A DNA stretch of 64,000 nt, taken from NCBI RefSeq assembly GCF_020966635.1, contig NZ_JAJKFQ010000011.1, forward strand, positions 868,001 to 932,000. The letters are read 5' to 3'. The first letter of the stretch is position 1, and each line of letters starts with the position of its first letter. The notes beneath the pieces are model-generated. The model made no database searches. It was not told the DNA's origin and worked only from the letters and a program-made list of their open reading frames with translations. A program made the position numbers and the translations under genes. The DNA comes from Stieleria sp. JC731 (GTDB taxonomy: Bacteria > Planctomycetota > Planctomycetia > Pirellulales > Pirellulaceae). This document shows positions 18,970 to 26,205 of this stretch, piece by piece.

Positions 18970-20334
18970 GTGGTGGCGAATCAGTGGTACTACATGAATG
19001 GCGACGAGAAGCACGGCCCATATAGTGACGCTCAGTTGAAGGAACTGGCTCGTGGTGGAAAACTACAAAAGGACGACCGTATTTGGAAGGAAGGAATGTC
19101 CCAATGGAGAACTGCGGGATCGGTAAAGGGCCTATTTCCACAAGCAAATCCAACCACACCACCGCCGCTCCCTGTAAAGCCTACTGTTGATGAGAGCACC
19201 GAAGAGCGTGAAGGGAATCAAGACGCATCAGCATCATTCGGTGGGTCAGCAAAACTGGCTGGGCAATTGGCAACAAAGCAGGCAGTGCACACGAAGATTC
19301 AGCAGGTGCATCTTCCTGCGTTGTACCTTTCCATCGGTCAACAGGTGTTCGATACCGACTTCCACGCAGAGACTCACGAATCTCTTTTCGATGAAATTAA
19401 ACGACTCAATCAAAAAATCTCCGAGCTTGAAGTAGCTGGCGTCAGTTCACCAAAAGCGAAGACGATTGCAGACAAGGCGAAAGCCCTCGGGAACCAAACA
19501 GTTATCGCTGGGAAAGTCAAAACATCACAGTTCCAACGACGCCAAAAGCTGATTGCCCTCGGGAAAGCATCTTACGAAAGAGGAGAAGTTCCGAAAACAT
19601 GCTCCAAAGAACAGCATGAAATTCAACGGCACTTGGATCGGTTAATCGAACTGCAATCCGAGATTGTTGTACTCAAGACTGAAGCCTCTGCCGCTGGAAA
19701 ATCGCTGATGGCTTCTACCGCAGTCGTTGCATCATTTGCATTCCTGTGCGCACCGATTGGTTTGCTGTTGATCTGGCGACATCCTACTTGGAGCAAGCAA
19801 GCAAAGATGAAATGGGCGGGTGCATCTGTCGGATGTTTTCTATTGCTCGGCATAATCGGCAAGTTAAACAGTAAGCCAGAAACAGAATGGCTCGAATACA
19901 ACGGCAACATGATTTCGACGGAGGGACTCACCGAGGAGGATATCGCTGACTTGAAGGCAAATGGTGCCCAATCGACAAAGCCTGCTGGCTCATCTGCAAC
20001 GGTAAGCTCGATACCAGATACCGACACTAGCATCAATGAAATCGCTAGAGGTGTCGCTTTCAAGATCAAGAGTGAGAACCTTTGGGCGAACATGACTCCG
20101 AACAGATTTCAAATGGGACTTGAACAAGCTGCGAGAGACGCAGGCAGAGCAGACCTGCTTCCGATACGGGCAAAAACAACCCAGCATCATGACGATCTAA
20201 CCAACGTCACAACGATCTACATGGAATACAACGAAAGTTTTGGAGTTGGCTTCGCCATCAACCACAGCAATCCATCTCGCAGCACGATGTCTTGCTCAAA
20301 GATTTGGTTGAATGGCGCAGAGATTCGTCCATGA
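18970..20334 (+). CDS. GYF_2-domain membrane protein
   Basis: 454 aa from GTG 18970 (or GTG 18973) behind GGAAAGGGAGA. The N-terminal GYF_2 domain is NQWYYMNGDEKHGPYSDAQL, then DDRIWKEGMSQWRTAG. A Pro-rich linker and a coiled-coil middle (about 130-240) follow. Two hydrophobic spans come next (STAVVASFAFLCAPIGLLLIW and KWAGASVGCFLLLGIIGKL), then a domain outside the membrane. GYF_2 mediates protein contacts; the exact role is unknown. Confidence 0.75.
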   Translation: MVANQWYYMNGDEKHGPYSDAQLKELARGGKLQKDDRIWKEGMSQWRTAGSVKGLFPQANPTTPPPLPVKPTVDESTEEREGNQDASASFGGSAKLAGQLATKQAVHTKIQQVHLPALYLSIGQQVFDTDFHAETHESLFDEIKRLNQKISELEVAGVSSPKAKTIADKAKALGNQTVIAGKVKTSQFQRRQKLIALGKASYERGEVPKTCSKEQHEIQRHLDRLIELQSEIVVLKTEASAAGKSLMASTAVVASFAFLCAPIGLLLIWRHPTWSKQAKMKWAGASVGCFLLLGIIGKLNSKPETEWLEYNGNMISTEGLTEEDIADLKANGAQSTKPAGSSATVSSIPDTDTSINEIARGVAFKIKSENLWANMTPNRFQMGLEQAARDAGRADLLPIRAKTTQHHDDLTNVTTIYMEYNESFGVGFAINHSNPSRSTMSCSKIWLNGAEIRP

Positions 20335-20581
20335 ATCCTGAAAATCTTTGTTGCTGAAGGGAAATTTCTGCCGCCGTATTTTGTGGGCAACGCATTCAAA
20401 AGCAAATTCAAGCGTGAGCAATCAGGCTCAAGAATCCAAAGACTTCAACTTTTGCAACAAACCTCTTGGCGGCGAAAAAATCTGGTCACGCATATAAAAG
20501 CTACAATGCACAAGGCGTGACGGGGGCTCTGTCTGGAAGAGAACTTAAAGTAATTGGTCGAGAATTGTTTGATTTATTTTT
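20335..20581. other. Convergent intergenic region
   Basis: About 250 bases between the plus GYF gene and the minus-strand array. No gene seen; a T-run lies at 20574-20583, beside the inverted repeat. Confidence 0.4.
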
Positions 20582-20624
20582 TTGCAACGTCGATGCTCCA
20601 TACTGAAGGACATCGACGTTGCAA
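20582..20624. repeat. Perfect 14-bp inverted repeat at the end of the minus array
   Basis: TTGCAACGTCGATG (20582-20595), 15-nt loop, CATCGACGTTGCAA (20611-20624). It lies 12 nt after the stop of the 20637-20999 gene. On the minus strand the tail is A-rich, not T-rich, so it is not a standard terminator. Confidence 0.7.
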
Positions 20625-20636
20625 TTCAACTGATCC

Positions 20637-20999
20637 TCAATCGACCTCGACAGCGAACGGTAGCAGGTGGCAACCGAACGGGCAAACCCAAGCGTCCCAG
20701 CCACCGCTGGTGCAAGTTGCGAGTTCACTGCTCCAGTTCCAGATGTCGGCAGCCAGCTTGTCGTAACCAAGTTGTTCTCCCTGTCGCTTGGCTCGTATCA
20801 GTCCGGTCTCGTGCTTCTTGAGATCGAGATCGGTTGTGACTCGATCTTCCCGCCAATCGCTTGCGATCCATTCAGCCCAGATGACTTGAAGCCAGTCCGC
20901 AGCTTCTTGATTGCCGTTGTTGGCAGCTTCGGCTTTGAGTTGGAGTTGTTCTTCCACGGCTGCATACGCTTCATGTGAGTGCGACCAAGACCATGCCAT
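20637..20999 (-). CDS. Plasmid-type small protein with Cys-rich C-terminus
   Basis: 120 aa. Starts MAWSWSHSHEAYAAVEEQ and ends with WVCPFGCHLLPF. I recall similar MAWSWSHT... proteins from proteobacterial plasmids and integrative elements, without a function. CGGAGAA precedes ATG 20999. The TAACACCCGCTTG element lies 41 nt upstream. Last gene of the minus-strand array. Confidence 0.7.
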   Translation of the reverse strand: MAWSWSHSHEAYAAVEEQLQLKAEAANNGNQEAADWLQVIWAEWIASDWREDRVTTDLDLKKHETGLIRAKRQGEQLGYDKLAADIWNWSSELATCTSGGWDAWVCPFGCHLLPFAVEVD

Positions 21000-21040
21000 T
21001 GTTGTTCTCCGGTTGAGGGTTGTTGTTTGTTACAACCAAC

Positions 21041-21052
21041 AAGCGGGTGTTA
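21041..21052 (-). repeat. Conserved leader element, copy 2
   Basis: Minus reading TAACACCCGCTT, then GTTGG. It lies 41 nt before the start of the 20637-20999 gene and 58 nt after the stop of the gene upstream. Confidence 0.9.
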
Positions 21053-21061
21053 GTCGGCCAT

Positions 21062-21093
21062 GAACAAAAGGACCATCGATCCATCGATGGTCC
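21062..21093 (-). terminator. Terminator-like hairpin between array genes
   Basis: Minus strand: GGACCATCGA, loop TGGA, TCGATGGTCC, then TTTTGTT. It lies 17 nt after the stop of the 21111-21356 gene and just before leader element copy 2. A terminator here would make the next gene depend on its own promoter. Confidence 0.7.
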
Positions 21094-21110
21094 CTTCAAC
21101 TTGATGTTGG

Positions 21111-21356
21111 TTACTCGGGCTTAAAGGAATGATAGAAGCGAGGGTTATGCTGGAAGAGGACGCTGCCCCTGACGCCATCGCTCTTCCGAGCCACGATGCA
21201 AAAGGGGGCACAGAAGCTAAGAACGGTGAAACTTTCTTGAAGTTGTGTTGTGTCGTAAACATCACCGTATTTGGCCTCAAGATCTTCCCGGCTGCCGGGT
21301 TCGACATTCAATGTCTTGCATAATTCACGACGGATCGCTTCGGTCTGGTCGGCCAT
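21111..21356 (-). CDS. Small unknown protein of the array
   Basis: 81 aa, ATG 21356 with AGGAG 7 nt upstream. Begins MADQTEAIRRELCKTLNV, with a hydrophobic patch LSFCAPFCIVARK. No family recognised. Leader element copy 3 lies 41 nt upstream; a terminator-like hairpin follows. Confidence 0.65.
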   Translation of the reverse strand: MADQTEAIRRELCKTLNVEPGSREDLEAKYGDVYDTTQLQESFTVLSFCAPFCIVARKSDGVRGSVLFQHNPRFYHSFKPE

Positions 21357-21397
21357 CGCTGGCTCCTGTGAAAGTGGGAGTGTTTGCTACGGTCATC

Positions 21398-21409
21398 AAG
21401 CGGGTGTTA
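21398..21409 (-). repeat. Conserved leader element, copy 3
   Basis: TAACACCCGCTT, continuing GATG. Its TAA is the stop codon of the 21407-21601 gene. It lies 41 nt before the next start (21356). Confidence 0.9.
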
Positions 21410-21601
21410 TCCCGCTCGCTTCACGATGCTGGGACCGGCGCTGATGACCCGCAGATGTGGTTTGCCTTTGAGCAAGTCAAGCGATTGGCGAAAGGCAGTT
21501 AGGTTTTCGCAGATCCAGACGTTGAGCCCTTCTTCAACTGAACGGCCCAGCGTCGTGTTCGTGTAGAGCGAATCGATCACGCTTGTTTCGATTGATGGCA
21601 T
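21407..21601 (-). CDS. Small unknown protein of the array
   Basis: 64 aa, begins MPSIETSVIDSLYTNTTLG. The ATG comes 3 nt after the stop of the 21605-21883 gene, so the two are co-translated. The stop codon is part of leader element copy 3. The C-terminal half (LRVISAGPSIVKRAG) is basic. Function unknown. Confidence 0.6.
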   Translation of the reverse strand: MPSIETSVIDSLYTNTTLGRSVEEGLNVWICENLTAFRQSLDLLKGKPHLRVISAGPSIVKRAG

Positions 21602-21604
21602 GGA

Positions 21605-21883
21605 TCAATACTCCTCTGGAAGCAGGAGGCATGTCGAACTGCGATCAGCTTCAGTGATGATCCAGATTTTGTCCGTCTCGTTGATTTTGTAAGACGAGAG
21701 AATCCGTTCGCCATTCCAAATGGCTTCGTTATTTGCCTCTCTGTCCTCATCGCAAATTTCTCCAAAACTTCCGGTGACATGCTTCTGGATAAAATGCAGT
21801 GCGTTCAGATTGTGCTTTTCCAAAAGCTCCAAAGCTCCGGGTGTGCTGACAATCTGACCTAAGCTGAACAATCGCTTGCTCAT
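21605..21883 (-). CDS. Plasmid-type conserved small protein
   Basis: 92 aa. Contains LFSLGQIVSTPGALELLEKH, GERILSSYKI and WIITEADRSSTCLLLPEEY. This pattern is familiar from proteobacterial plasmids and integrative elements, where the gene sits with ArdC-like and other plasmid maintenance genes; its function is not known. CGGAGAA precedes ATG 21883. Conserved element copy 4 and a strong hairpin form its leader. Confidence 0.75.
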   Translation of the reverse strand: MSKRLFSLGQIVSTPGALELLEKHNLNALHFIQKHVTGSFGEICDEDREANNEAIWNGERILSSYKINETDKIWIITEADRSSTCLLLPEEY

Positions 21884-21901
21884 TAACTTCTCCGTTGTGC
21901 G

Positions 21902-21934
21902 ATAAAGAAAGAGCCATGGTCAACACCATGGCTC
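21902..21934 (-). promoter_or_regulatory. Perfect 9-bp leader hairpin with T-rich tail
   Basis: Minus strand: GAGCCATGG, loop TGTTGA, CCATGGCTC, then TTTCTTT. It sits between element copy 4 and the 21605-21883 start, so it may act as a terminator or attenuator. The palindrome CCATGG is in both arms. Confidence 0.6.
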
Positions 21935-21948
21935 ATTTGTTTCTGTTC

Positions 21949-21960
21949 AAGCGGGTGTTA
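21949..21960 (-). repeat. Conserved leader element, copy 4
   Basis: TAACACCCGCTT, continuing GAAC. Its TAA is the stop of the 21958-22560 gene; it lies 65 nt before the next start (21883). Confidence 0.9.
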
Positions 21961-22560
21961 CTCTGCCTCTTGCATTGCCTCCAGATTGGAAGCAGCAGCC
22001 CAAACGAGATAGAGATTTGCGTCTTCTTCGTTGAATTTGGAGCCGCCACCGCCGTAAATTTCACGGCAGACTTGGTCCTTTTCCTCTGCTGAGGCAAGGG
22101 CATTTTGATAAACATCGTCAACTCGCCGAACGATTCGGAATTCAGGCTTGTAGGTGTCGAGGATGTACTGGCAAGCAGGTTCGGCATCACCTGAATGATT
22201 ACAGTCGTGCATATCCGACAGCGTTTCGCCTTCCAGTTTTTTTCCGTCTAGAGTGCAGCATGTGACCGATCCGCAAAGGCTGATCTCGATGATGAACGAT
22301 CCATCGGATTCGGCTTCGTTGTTTCTCTTGGTGATGAATTCAAAAAAGGTATCGAGCTTTTCGAGTTCATCCTCAAAGCCTGCTGGTCGTTCGGTGACGA
22401 CCAATCGGCATTGTTTCATCCATTCAATAACGGCTTGCCGATGTTCTTCCGATTGAGGCCGACAGTCTGAATTGAATCCGTACATGCAAGCACCGGGATC
22501 GCCGTTTTTCATGAACGCCCCCCAACTTGATGCGTATTCGTATGCCTCCAACGGTTCCAT
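21958..22560 (-). CDS. Unknown plasmid-type protein
   Basis: 200 aa from ATG 22560 (MEPLEAYEYASSWGAFMK); the frame extends upstream but would run through the conserved element. Similar N-termini with YEYASSWGAFM...DPGACMYGF occur in plasmid-borne proteins I recall. It has several Cys residues (SVTCCTLDG) and a C-terminal segment of its own (DANLYLVWAAASNLEAMQ). No function known. Confidence 0.65.
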   Translation of the reverse strand: MEPLEAYEYASSWGAFMKNGDPGACMYGFNSDCRPQSEEHRQAVIEWMKQCRLVVTERPAGFEDELEKLDTFFEFITKRNNEAESDGSFIIEISLCGSVTCCTLDGKKLEGETLSDMHDCNHSGDAEPACQYILDTYKPEFRIVRRVDDVYQNALASAEEKDQVCREIYGGGGSKFNEEDANLYLVWAAASNLEAMQEAE

Positions 22561-22573
22561 GCTAGATCTACCT

Positions 22574-22608
22574 CGCTTGTGGATGTTTGTTTGAACGATC
22601 CACAAGCG
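22574..22608 (-). repeat. 11-bp inverted repeat incorporating the conserved element
   Basis: CGCTTGTGGAT (22574-22584) and ATCCACAAGCG (22598-22608), loop 13 nt. One arm is the CGCTTG half of element copy 5, so here the element itself is part of a hairpin. Confidence 0.75.
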
Positions 22609-22615
22609 GGTGTTA
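22604..22615 (-). repeat. Conserved leader element, copy 5
   Basis: TAACACCCGCTT, continuing GTGG. It lies 43 nt before ATG 22560 and 14 nt after the upstream stop, so it is not part of a stop codon here. Confidence 0.9.
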
Positions 22616-22629
22616 CTTGTCGTCCGCAA

Positions 22630-23055
22630 TCAAACGATGATTGCTCGTGATTGGCGTTTCGCCTTTCGCTTCTCGTGATGTCTCATCACTTCAGCACGCC
22701 ATTCAGCATTGCCGCCAAATTCATCGATGGGAGCCATGTTCAGATACTTCATCGGGCAACTGAAATAGTACGGGTGCATCGATTCGTCCATGCTTTTGTT
22801 TCCCCATCCTGAATCACGGCGATATTCGATTAGGTCGCAAGTGATCCACCGCTGCTTTGGTTCAACGTCTTCACCATCCTTTGTGAATCGTCGCTCCCAA
22901 ACAGCCCACAGAACGCCTGAGAATGAACCGCCACGGAAGCACTTAGCCAAACATTCGGTTTGAACCAATTTGTCGCCTGATTGTCGCTCCCAAGACTTGG
23001 TGATGTCGGCGATCAGTTCTTTCCGTGTGAAATCTGGTCGGTAAAGCCAGCCCAT
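22630..23055 (-). CDS. Unknown plasmid-type protein (MGWLY... family)
   Basis: 141 aa from ATG 23055. Begins MGWLYRPDFTRKELIAD; the middle has GGSFSGVLWAVWERRF, and CDLIEYRRDSGWGNKSMDES and YYFSCPMKYLNMAP follow. I recall plasmid proteins of this pattern (MGWL..., then GWGYKDMDES) without a function. The strongly basic C-terminus (HHEKRKAKRQSR) suggests nucleic-acid contact, which is inference. Confidence 0.7.
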   Translation of the reverse strand: MGWLYRPDFTRKELIADITKSWERQSGDKLVQTECLAKCFRGGSFSGVLWAVWERRFTKDGEDVEPKQRWITCDLIEYRRDSGWGNKSMDESMHPYYFSCPMKYLNMAPIDEFGGNAEWRAEVMRHHEKRKAKRQSRAIIV

Positions 23056-23094
23056 TTTTGTTTTCCCTTTAGAGTTGAGTTGTGTGACATCTGG

Positions 23095-23107
23095 GAAGAG
23101 GGTGTTA
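23095..23107 (-). repeat. Degenerate conserved leader element, copy 6
   Basis: TAACACCCTCTTC: one change inside the 12-bp core plus a change at base 13. TAA is the stop of the 23105-23510 gene; it lies 39 nt before ATG 23055. Confidence 0.75.
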
Positions 23108-23510
23108 ATCCGCTTCGACATGTTCGAACTCAGTTGGGAGAACTCCTTCGGTTGGTAGTCCGTTTCCGTGATAACGACAGGAAAATGGGATCTCTGCTCC
23201 TTCTTGACCGTAGATCATCAAGTGATCGAGATCGAGAACTTGGCCGCTAGGACCGTAGTGGCGATCATCTTCGGGATAGTCGCCGAGATTTTCGTCCTCG
23301 ACAACGATCAAATGACCGTATCGCTCGTTGATAGCAAAATTCGTCAATGGCATCGCACATGCTCTTAGCCTCGACGATCAAGAACAACGGCGTGTAGCTA
23401 CCACCTATTTCAATTAGAAACGCTTTCCCAAACCAGTCTCCCGGATTCAGGACTGGCATGTCGGATAGTTCGTGGCCGTGAAGAATTCCGCTTGCTTTAA
23501 TCTCGCTCAT
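23105..23510 (-). pseudogene. Plasmid-type small gene with a one-base frameshift
   Basis: Two frames join into one protein. Frame 1, from ATG 23510 with GGAG upstream, gives MSEIKASGILHGHELSDMP... to AKSMCDAIDEF. The other frame continues AINERYGHLIVVEDENLGD, HYGPSGQVLDLDHLMIYGQ and so on to the stop at 23105. The break is at a run of four T (minus strand, 23336-23339); removing one T restores about 135 aa. The joined product resembles a plasmid-borne family with LIVVEDENL... and SGQVLDLDHLMI. It could be a real mutation, a sequencing slip or frameshifting. Confidence 0.75.
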
Positions 23511-23553
23511 TGCTTGCTCCATTGCAAAAGTTGTATTGCTGTTGATGCAAAAC

Positions 23554-23565
23554 AAGCGGGTGTTA
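23554..23565 (-). repeat. Conserved leader element, copy 7
   Basis: TAACACCCGCTT, continuing GTTT. TAA is the stop of the truncated gene at 23563-23727; it lies 43 nt before ATG 23510. Confidence 0.9.
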
Positions 23566-23727
23566 AAGCGGAATCACGTCGTACTCAGCGGATTCACCTT
23601 CAGCGATTTGGTCGATGGCTGAGAATGCCGCCATCACACGTTTGGAGGTCATTTGCTTGGTAGACCAGCGAGTGTTTTCCCAAGGACAAGTAGTTGATTT
23701 GCCCAAGTAGATTCGTAGTGCGTTGGT
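23563..23727 (-). pseudogene. 5'-truncated small gene at the array edge
   Basis: Open frame of 54 codons ending in the element's TAA, reading ...YLGKSTTCPWENTRWSTKQ then MTSKRVMAAFSAIDQIAEG and ending EYDVIPL. No ATG with a ribosome site exists before the in-frame TAG at 23728. A TTG (in YLGK) or the internal ATG could serve if it is real. It looks like the C-terminus of a longer gene cut where the plus-strand CBS gene was inserted. Confidence 0.5.
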
Positions 23728-23784
23728 CTAGCGGAGATGCTAGTTTACGCACTCCATGCAGTTTTCTGTTTTTTTGAGAATAAG

Positions 23785-24603
23785 ATGGATCAGAGAGAGC
23801 GAATTAGAAAGAAGAACAAAGAGCGGGATTGGCGGCCAGTTCAAGGAGAGGTCGCAATACATTTTCTTGAAGAACTTCGACAAGCGAGACTTGCCGCCCA
23901 GAAAGATGCTGAGGCGTTTGACGAAGTGCTTTTTGTGTTTGAACGCATCGGTAGTTACCGACTAGGAGAGGTATCAACGCTAGGAAATTACGGCCCATCG
24001 CTTCTTCAGCTTGCTGCCGAATCTTCACTCGGGAAAGCATTGTTTCCGCATCAGCAGACATGGCATACCAAAGCTGACGTTTTGTACCCGTTGGTTGCGA
24101 ATGCCCGAAACGACGCATTGCATCAGGGTGCAAAGGCGAGGTACTTAACAGGCCATTGCATTGAACTAGCATTGATTTTGGAAGACGCACTAATGAACGG
24201 AAGGGAGCCCATGACGACTGTTGGTGACATTATGGTGCGTTCGCCGATGACTGCGGACTATTGGCACCCAGTGAGCTTGGCACGAAAGACCATGCTTGCC
24301 AACTCTTTCTCCTATTTGCCAATCAAAGTCTGTGATGAGTGGATGATTCTTAGTGACGTTAAGTTGGTTTCTTTCCTGAAGAATGGTGGCTCGAAATCGG
24401 AGGATAGGAAAATGCGTTTGGCCATGAGCCTAACAGAAGCTCGATCCCACGGCCTCCTGTTTGATGTGCCTGCCAATTCAAAGCCCTGTCTCAACACTAC
24501 GCCGTTAGATGAAATCGAATTCGACGCCTTAGAGAGGCCGTTGCTTGTCACAGACAGAGCGGGAAACCTAGTTGGAATTGTAACAGCATTTGATGTTCTT
24601 TAG
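23785..24603 (+). CDS. CBS-domain protein with HEPN-like N-terminal region
   Basis: 272 aa from ATG 23785 (MDQRERIRKKNKERDW); an alternative ATG at 23737 adds 16 hydrophobic residues. Residues about 60-150 are helical with ARNDALHQGAKARYLTGHCIELALILE, an R-N-x4-H pattern close to HEPN nucleases. Residues 155-272 form a CBS pair: TTVGDIMVRSPMTADYW...SFSYLPI and PLLVTDRAGNLVGIVTAFDVL. CBS domains bind adenine nucleotides. It interrupts the minus-strand array. Confidence 0.7.
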   Translation: MDQRERIRKKNKERDWRPVQGEVAIHFLEELRQARLAAQKDAEAFDEVLFVFERIGSYRLGEVSTLGNYGPSLLQLAAESSLGKALFPHQQTWHTKADVLYPLVANARNDALHQGAKARYLTGHCIELALILEDALMNGREPMTTVGDIMVRSPMTADYWHPVSLARKTMLANSFSYLPIKVCDEWMILSDVKLVSFLKNGGSKSEDRKMRLAMSLTEARSHGLLFDVPANSKPCLNTTPLDEIEFDALERPLLVTDRAGNLVGIVTAFDVL

Positions 24604-24688
24604 CGATCAATAATTTGCTGACACACCCCAATCCATGTGTTATCTCACAGTGAGCTTCCCCCATCTATGTCGCCAACGGCAACATTGG

Positions 24689-25624
24689 CTAGTAGCTCAA
24701 GTTGTCTGACGCTTCGCCAAGTTGCTTCTGGGATCCTAATGTGTATTTTGAAGTGGTGTTCAAGCTCTCGTGTCCCAATATCTGCGCCAGACTAACCAGA
24801 TCATTGTTATTATCTGCCAAGAACTGGTGGGCCATCGTGTGCCTCAATAAGTGCGGATGAATCTTGAACCCGCAAAATGCTGAGTACTTGTCGCACAAAT
24901 TGCGAACGCCACGAGAAGTCAACGGTCCACGTTCACCGACAAATACACGATCAGAATCAACAGGTGGCCGAGTGTCGAGATAGGCGTGGATCGCTTGCCG
25001 TGCTGGCAGTGGCAATGGAACGGATCTCTGCTTGTTCCCTTTCCCTTGCCGAAACACTGCCGTGCCGCTTCGAACGCCGATCATCAAATCAGTCAGTTCA
25101 AGTCCGGCTAGATCACTGACACGGCAGCCTGTAAACAAGAGCATATTAAAAATGGCTTGGGCTCGGATGTCCTGCCGCAGTTCAACTTCCCGCAGTAACT
25201 TTCTCACCCGACTTCTTTCCAATCCCTTTGGTGCCAACTCCTGCTTTCGAAGCTGCTTCACCTTCTTGGCTGGATTATTTGAGAGATGGCCATTTTCAGC
25301 CAGCCATCCGAAGAACCGGCGAAGCGTGACCAGACACCGATTAACCGTGGCCGTCGCCTGTCCGAGATCCCGTCGCAGGTGTTCCCGACAATCGGCGATG
25401 TCTCTGGCTGTCACTCGTTCGAAGTTCAGCGGTTCACGATTGGAGTCAGTGAACCACTTAGCAAATTTTCGCAGGTCATTGCCGAACGCCCGAAGCGAAT
25501 CAGAAGCGTAATCCGTGGACTGGTGAAACTGATTAGCAAGAGGGATCACTTCGCTGCCGACCGGGATACCTTTGAAAACATTATCGCCCCAATTGTTGCG
25601 GGCTTGTGGACTGGAATGTGACAT
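24689..25624 (-). CDS. XerC/D-like tyrosine recombinase inside the array
   Basis: 311 aa with a SAM-like core-binding domain (about 20-115) and a complete catalytic set: Arg168 in TGCRVSDL, a beta-hairpin Lys near 195, His258 and Arg261 in HPHLLRHTMAH, His285 in LGHESLNTTSKY, and Tyr294. GGAG precedes ATG 25624. It lacks the extra domain expected in IntI integron integrases. It lies among genes carrying the repeated TAACACCCGCTTG element, so recombination at that element is one possible role. Confidence 0.93.
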   Translation of the reverse strand: MSHSSPQARNNWGDNVFKGIPVGSEVIPLANQFHQSTDYASDSLRAFGNDLRKFAKWFTDSNREPLNFERVTARDIADCREHLRRDLGQATATVNRCLVTLRRFFGWLAENGHLSNNPAKKVKQLRKQELAPKGLERSRVRKLLREVELRQDIRAQAIFNMLLFTGCRVSDLAGLELTDLMIGVRSGTAVFRQGKGNKQRSVPLPLPARQAIHAYLDTRPPVDSDRVFVGERGPLTSRGVRNLCDKYSAFCGFKIHPHLLRHTMAHQFLADNNNDLVSLAQILGHESLNTTSKYTLGSQKQLGEASDNLSY

Positions 25625-25682
25625 GAATGTGACTCCGAGGGGGGGAAATTGGGAGGAGATTCTGCCTTATCGAACCGGGTTA

Positions 25683-26141
25683 TCAGCCCAGTTCTTGACG
25701 CTTGAGTTGCAGGAACACGGCACGGATGACTTCCCCCGAATTCAAGTTTTGGATTCCATCAGGAAAGACTTGTTTGACGGCAGCCTCAACTTGGGCAGCA
25801 GTGGCCGACAATCCGAGAGCATCAAGACCTGCCATCAAGTCGGAATACTGACTCGACTGTTTGGGCTTGGCTTTCGGTTTCCTGACTGGCTTTGATTGTT
25901 GACCAAGCGGGTGTCTTGGCGAATAGAACAACACCGGCTGCCCATCGATGCCACAGTTTCGACGACGTACATCAAGGCAAACCTGTTGGAGTTCCTCATC
26001 GTAAAACGGACGATTTGTTTCTGGATCACGCCGGGGCTCTGGAAATGTAATTCCCTTCAACTGATGAAAACGCTGGCGGCTGAGGCCGACCATCCGTGCC
26101 ATCTCAGAAATGCTGACGGCAACTTTTTGTGGCTGATTCAT
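25683..26141 (-). CDS. HTH protein (MerR/excisionase-like)
   Basis: 152 aa. The N-terminal helix-turn-helix is VSISEMARMVGLSRQRFHQL. A conserved middle follows (TNRPFYDEELQQVCLDVRRRNCGIDGQPVLFY), then a Pro/Lys linker and a helical C-terminus. A DNA-binding regulator or directionality factor is likely. It lies between the RuvB-like gene and the recombinase; leader element copy 8 is 30 nt upstream of ATG 26141. Confidence 0.7.
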   Translation of the reverse strand: MNQPQKVAVSISEMARMVGLSRQRFHQLKGITFPEPRRDPETNRPFYDEELQQVCLDVRRRNCGIDGQPVLFYSPRHPLGQQSKPVRKPKAKPKQSSQYSDLMAGLDALGLSATAAQVEAAVKQVFPDGIQNLNSGEVIRAVFLQLKRQELG

Positions 26142-26171
26142 ATCTGTTGGTCCTCATTTGAGATGAATGAT

Positions 26172-26183
26172 AAGCGGGTGTTA
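26172..26183 (-). repeat. Conserved leader element, copy 8
   Basis: TAACACCCGCTT, continuing ATCA (base 13 differs). It lies 30 nt before ATG 26141 and 22 nt after the upstream stop. Confidence 0.88.
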
Positions 26184-26205
26184 TCTGACGGGAATCTGAC
26201 GCCAA

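Noticed and set aside
20574..20624. Rho-independent terminator for the minus array
   Set aside because: The T run is on the wrong side for minus-strand transcription; kept only as an inverted repeat.
21050..21307. Minus open frame of 85 codons ending in element copy 2
   Set aside because: It overlaps the better supported 21111-21356 gene in another frame, has no ribosome site and has a biased composition.
25905..25916. Another element copy, CAAGCGGGTGTC
   Set aside because: It is inside the coding frame of the HTH protein (RHPLGQQ), lacks the TAA and has no gene start after it; likely chance.
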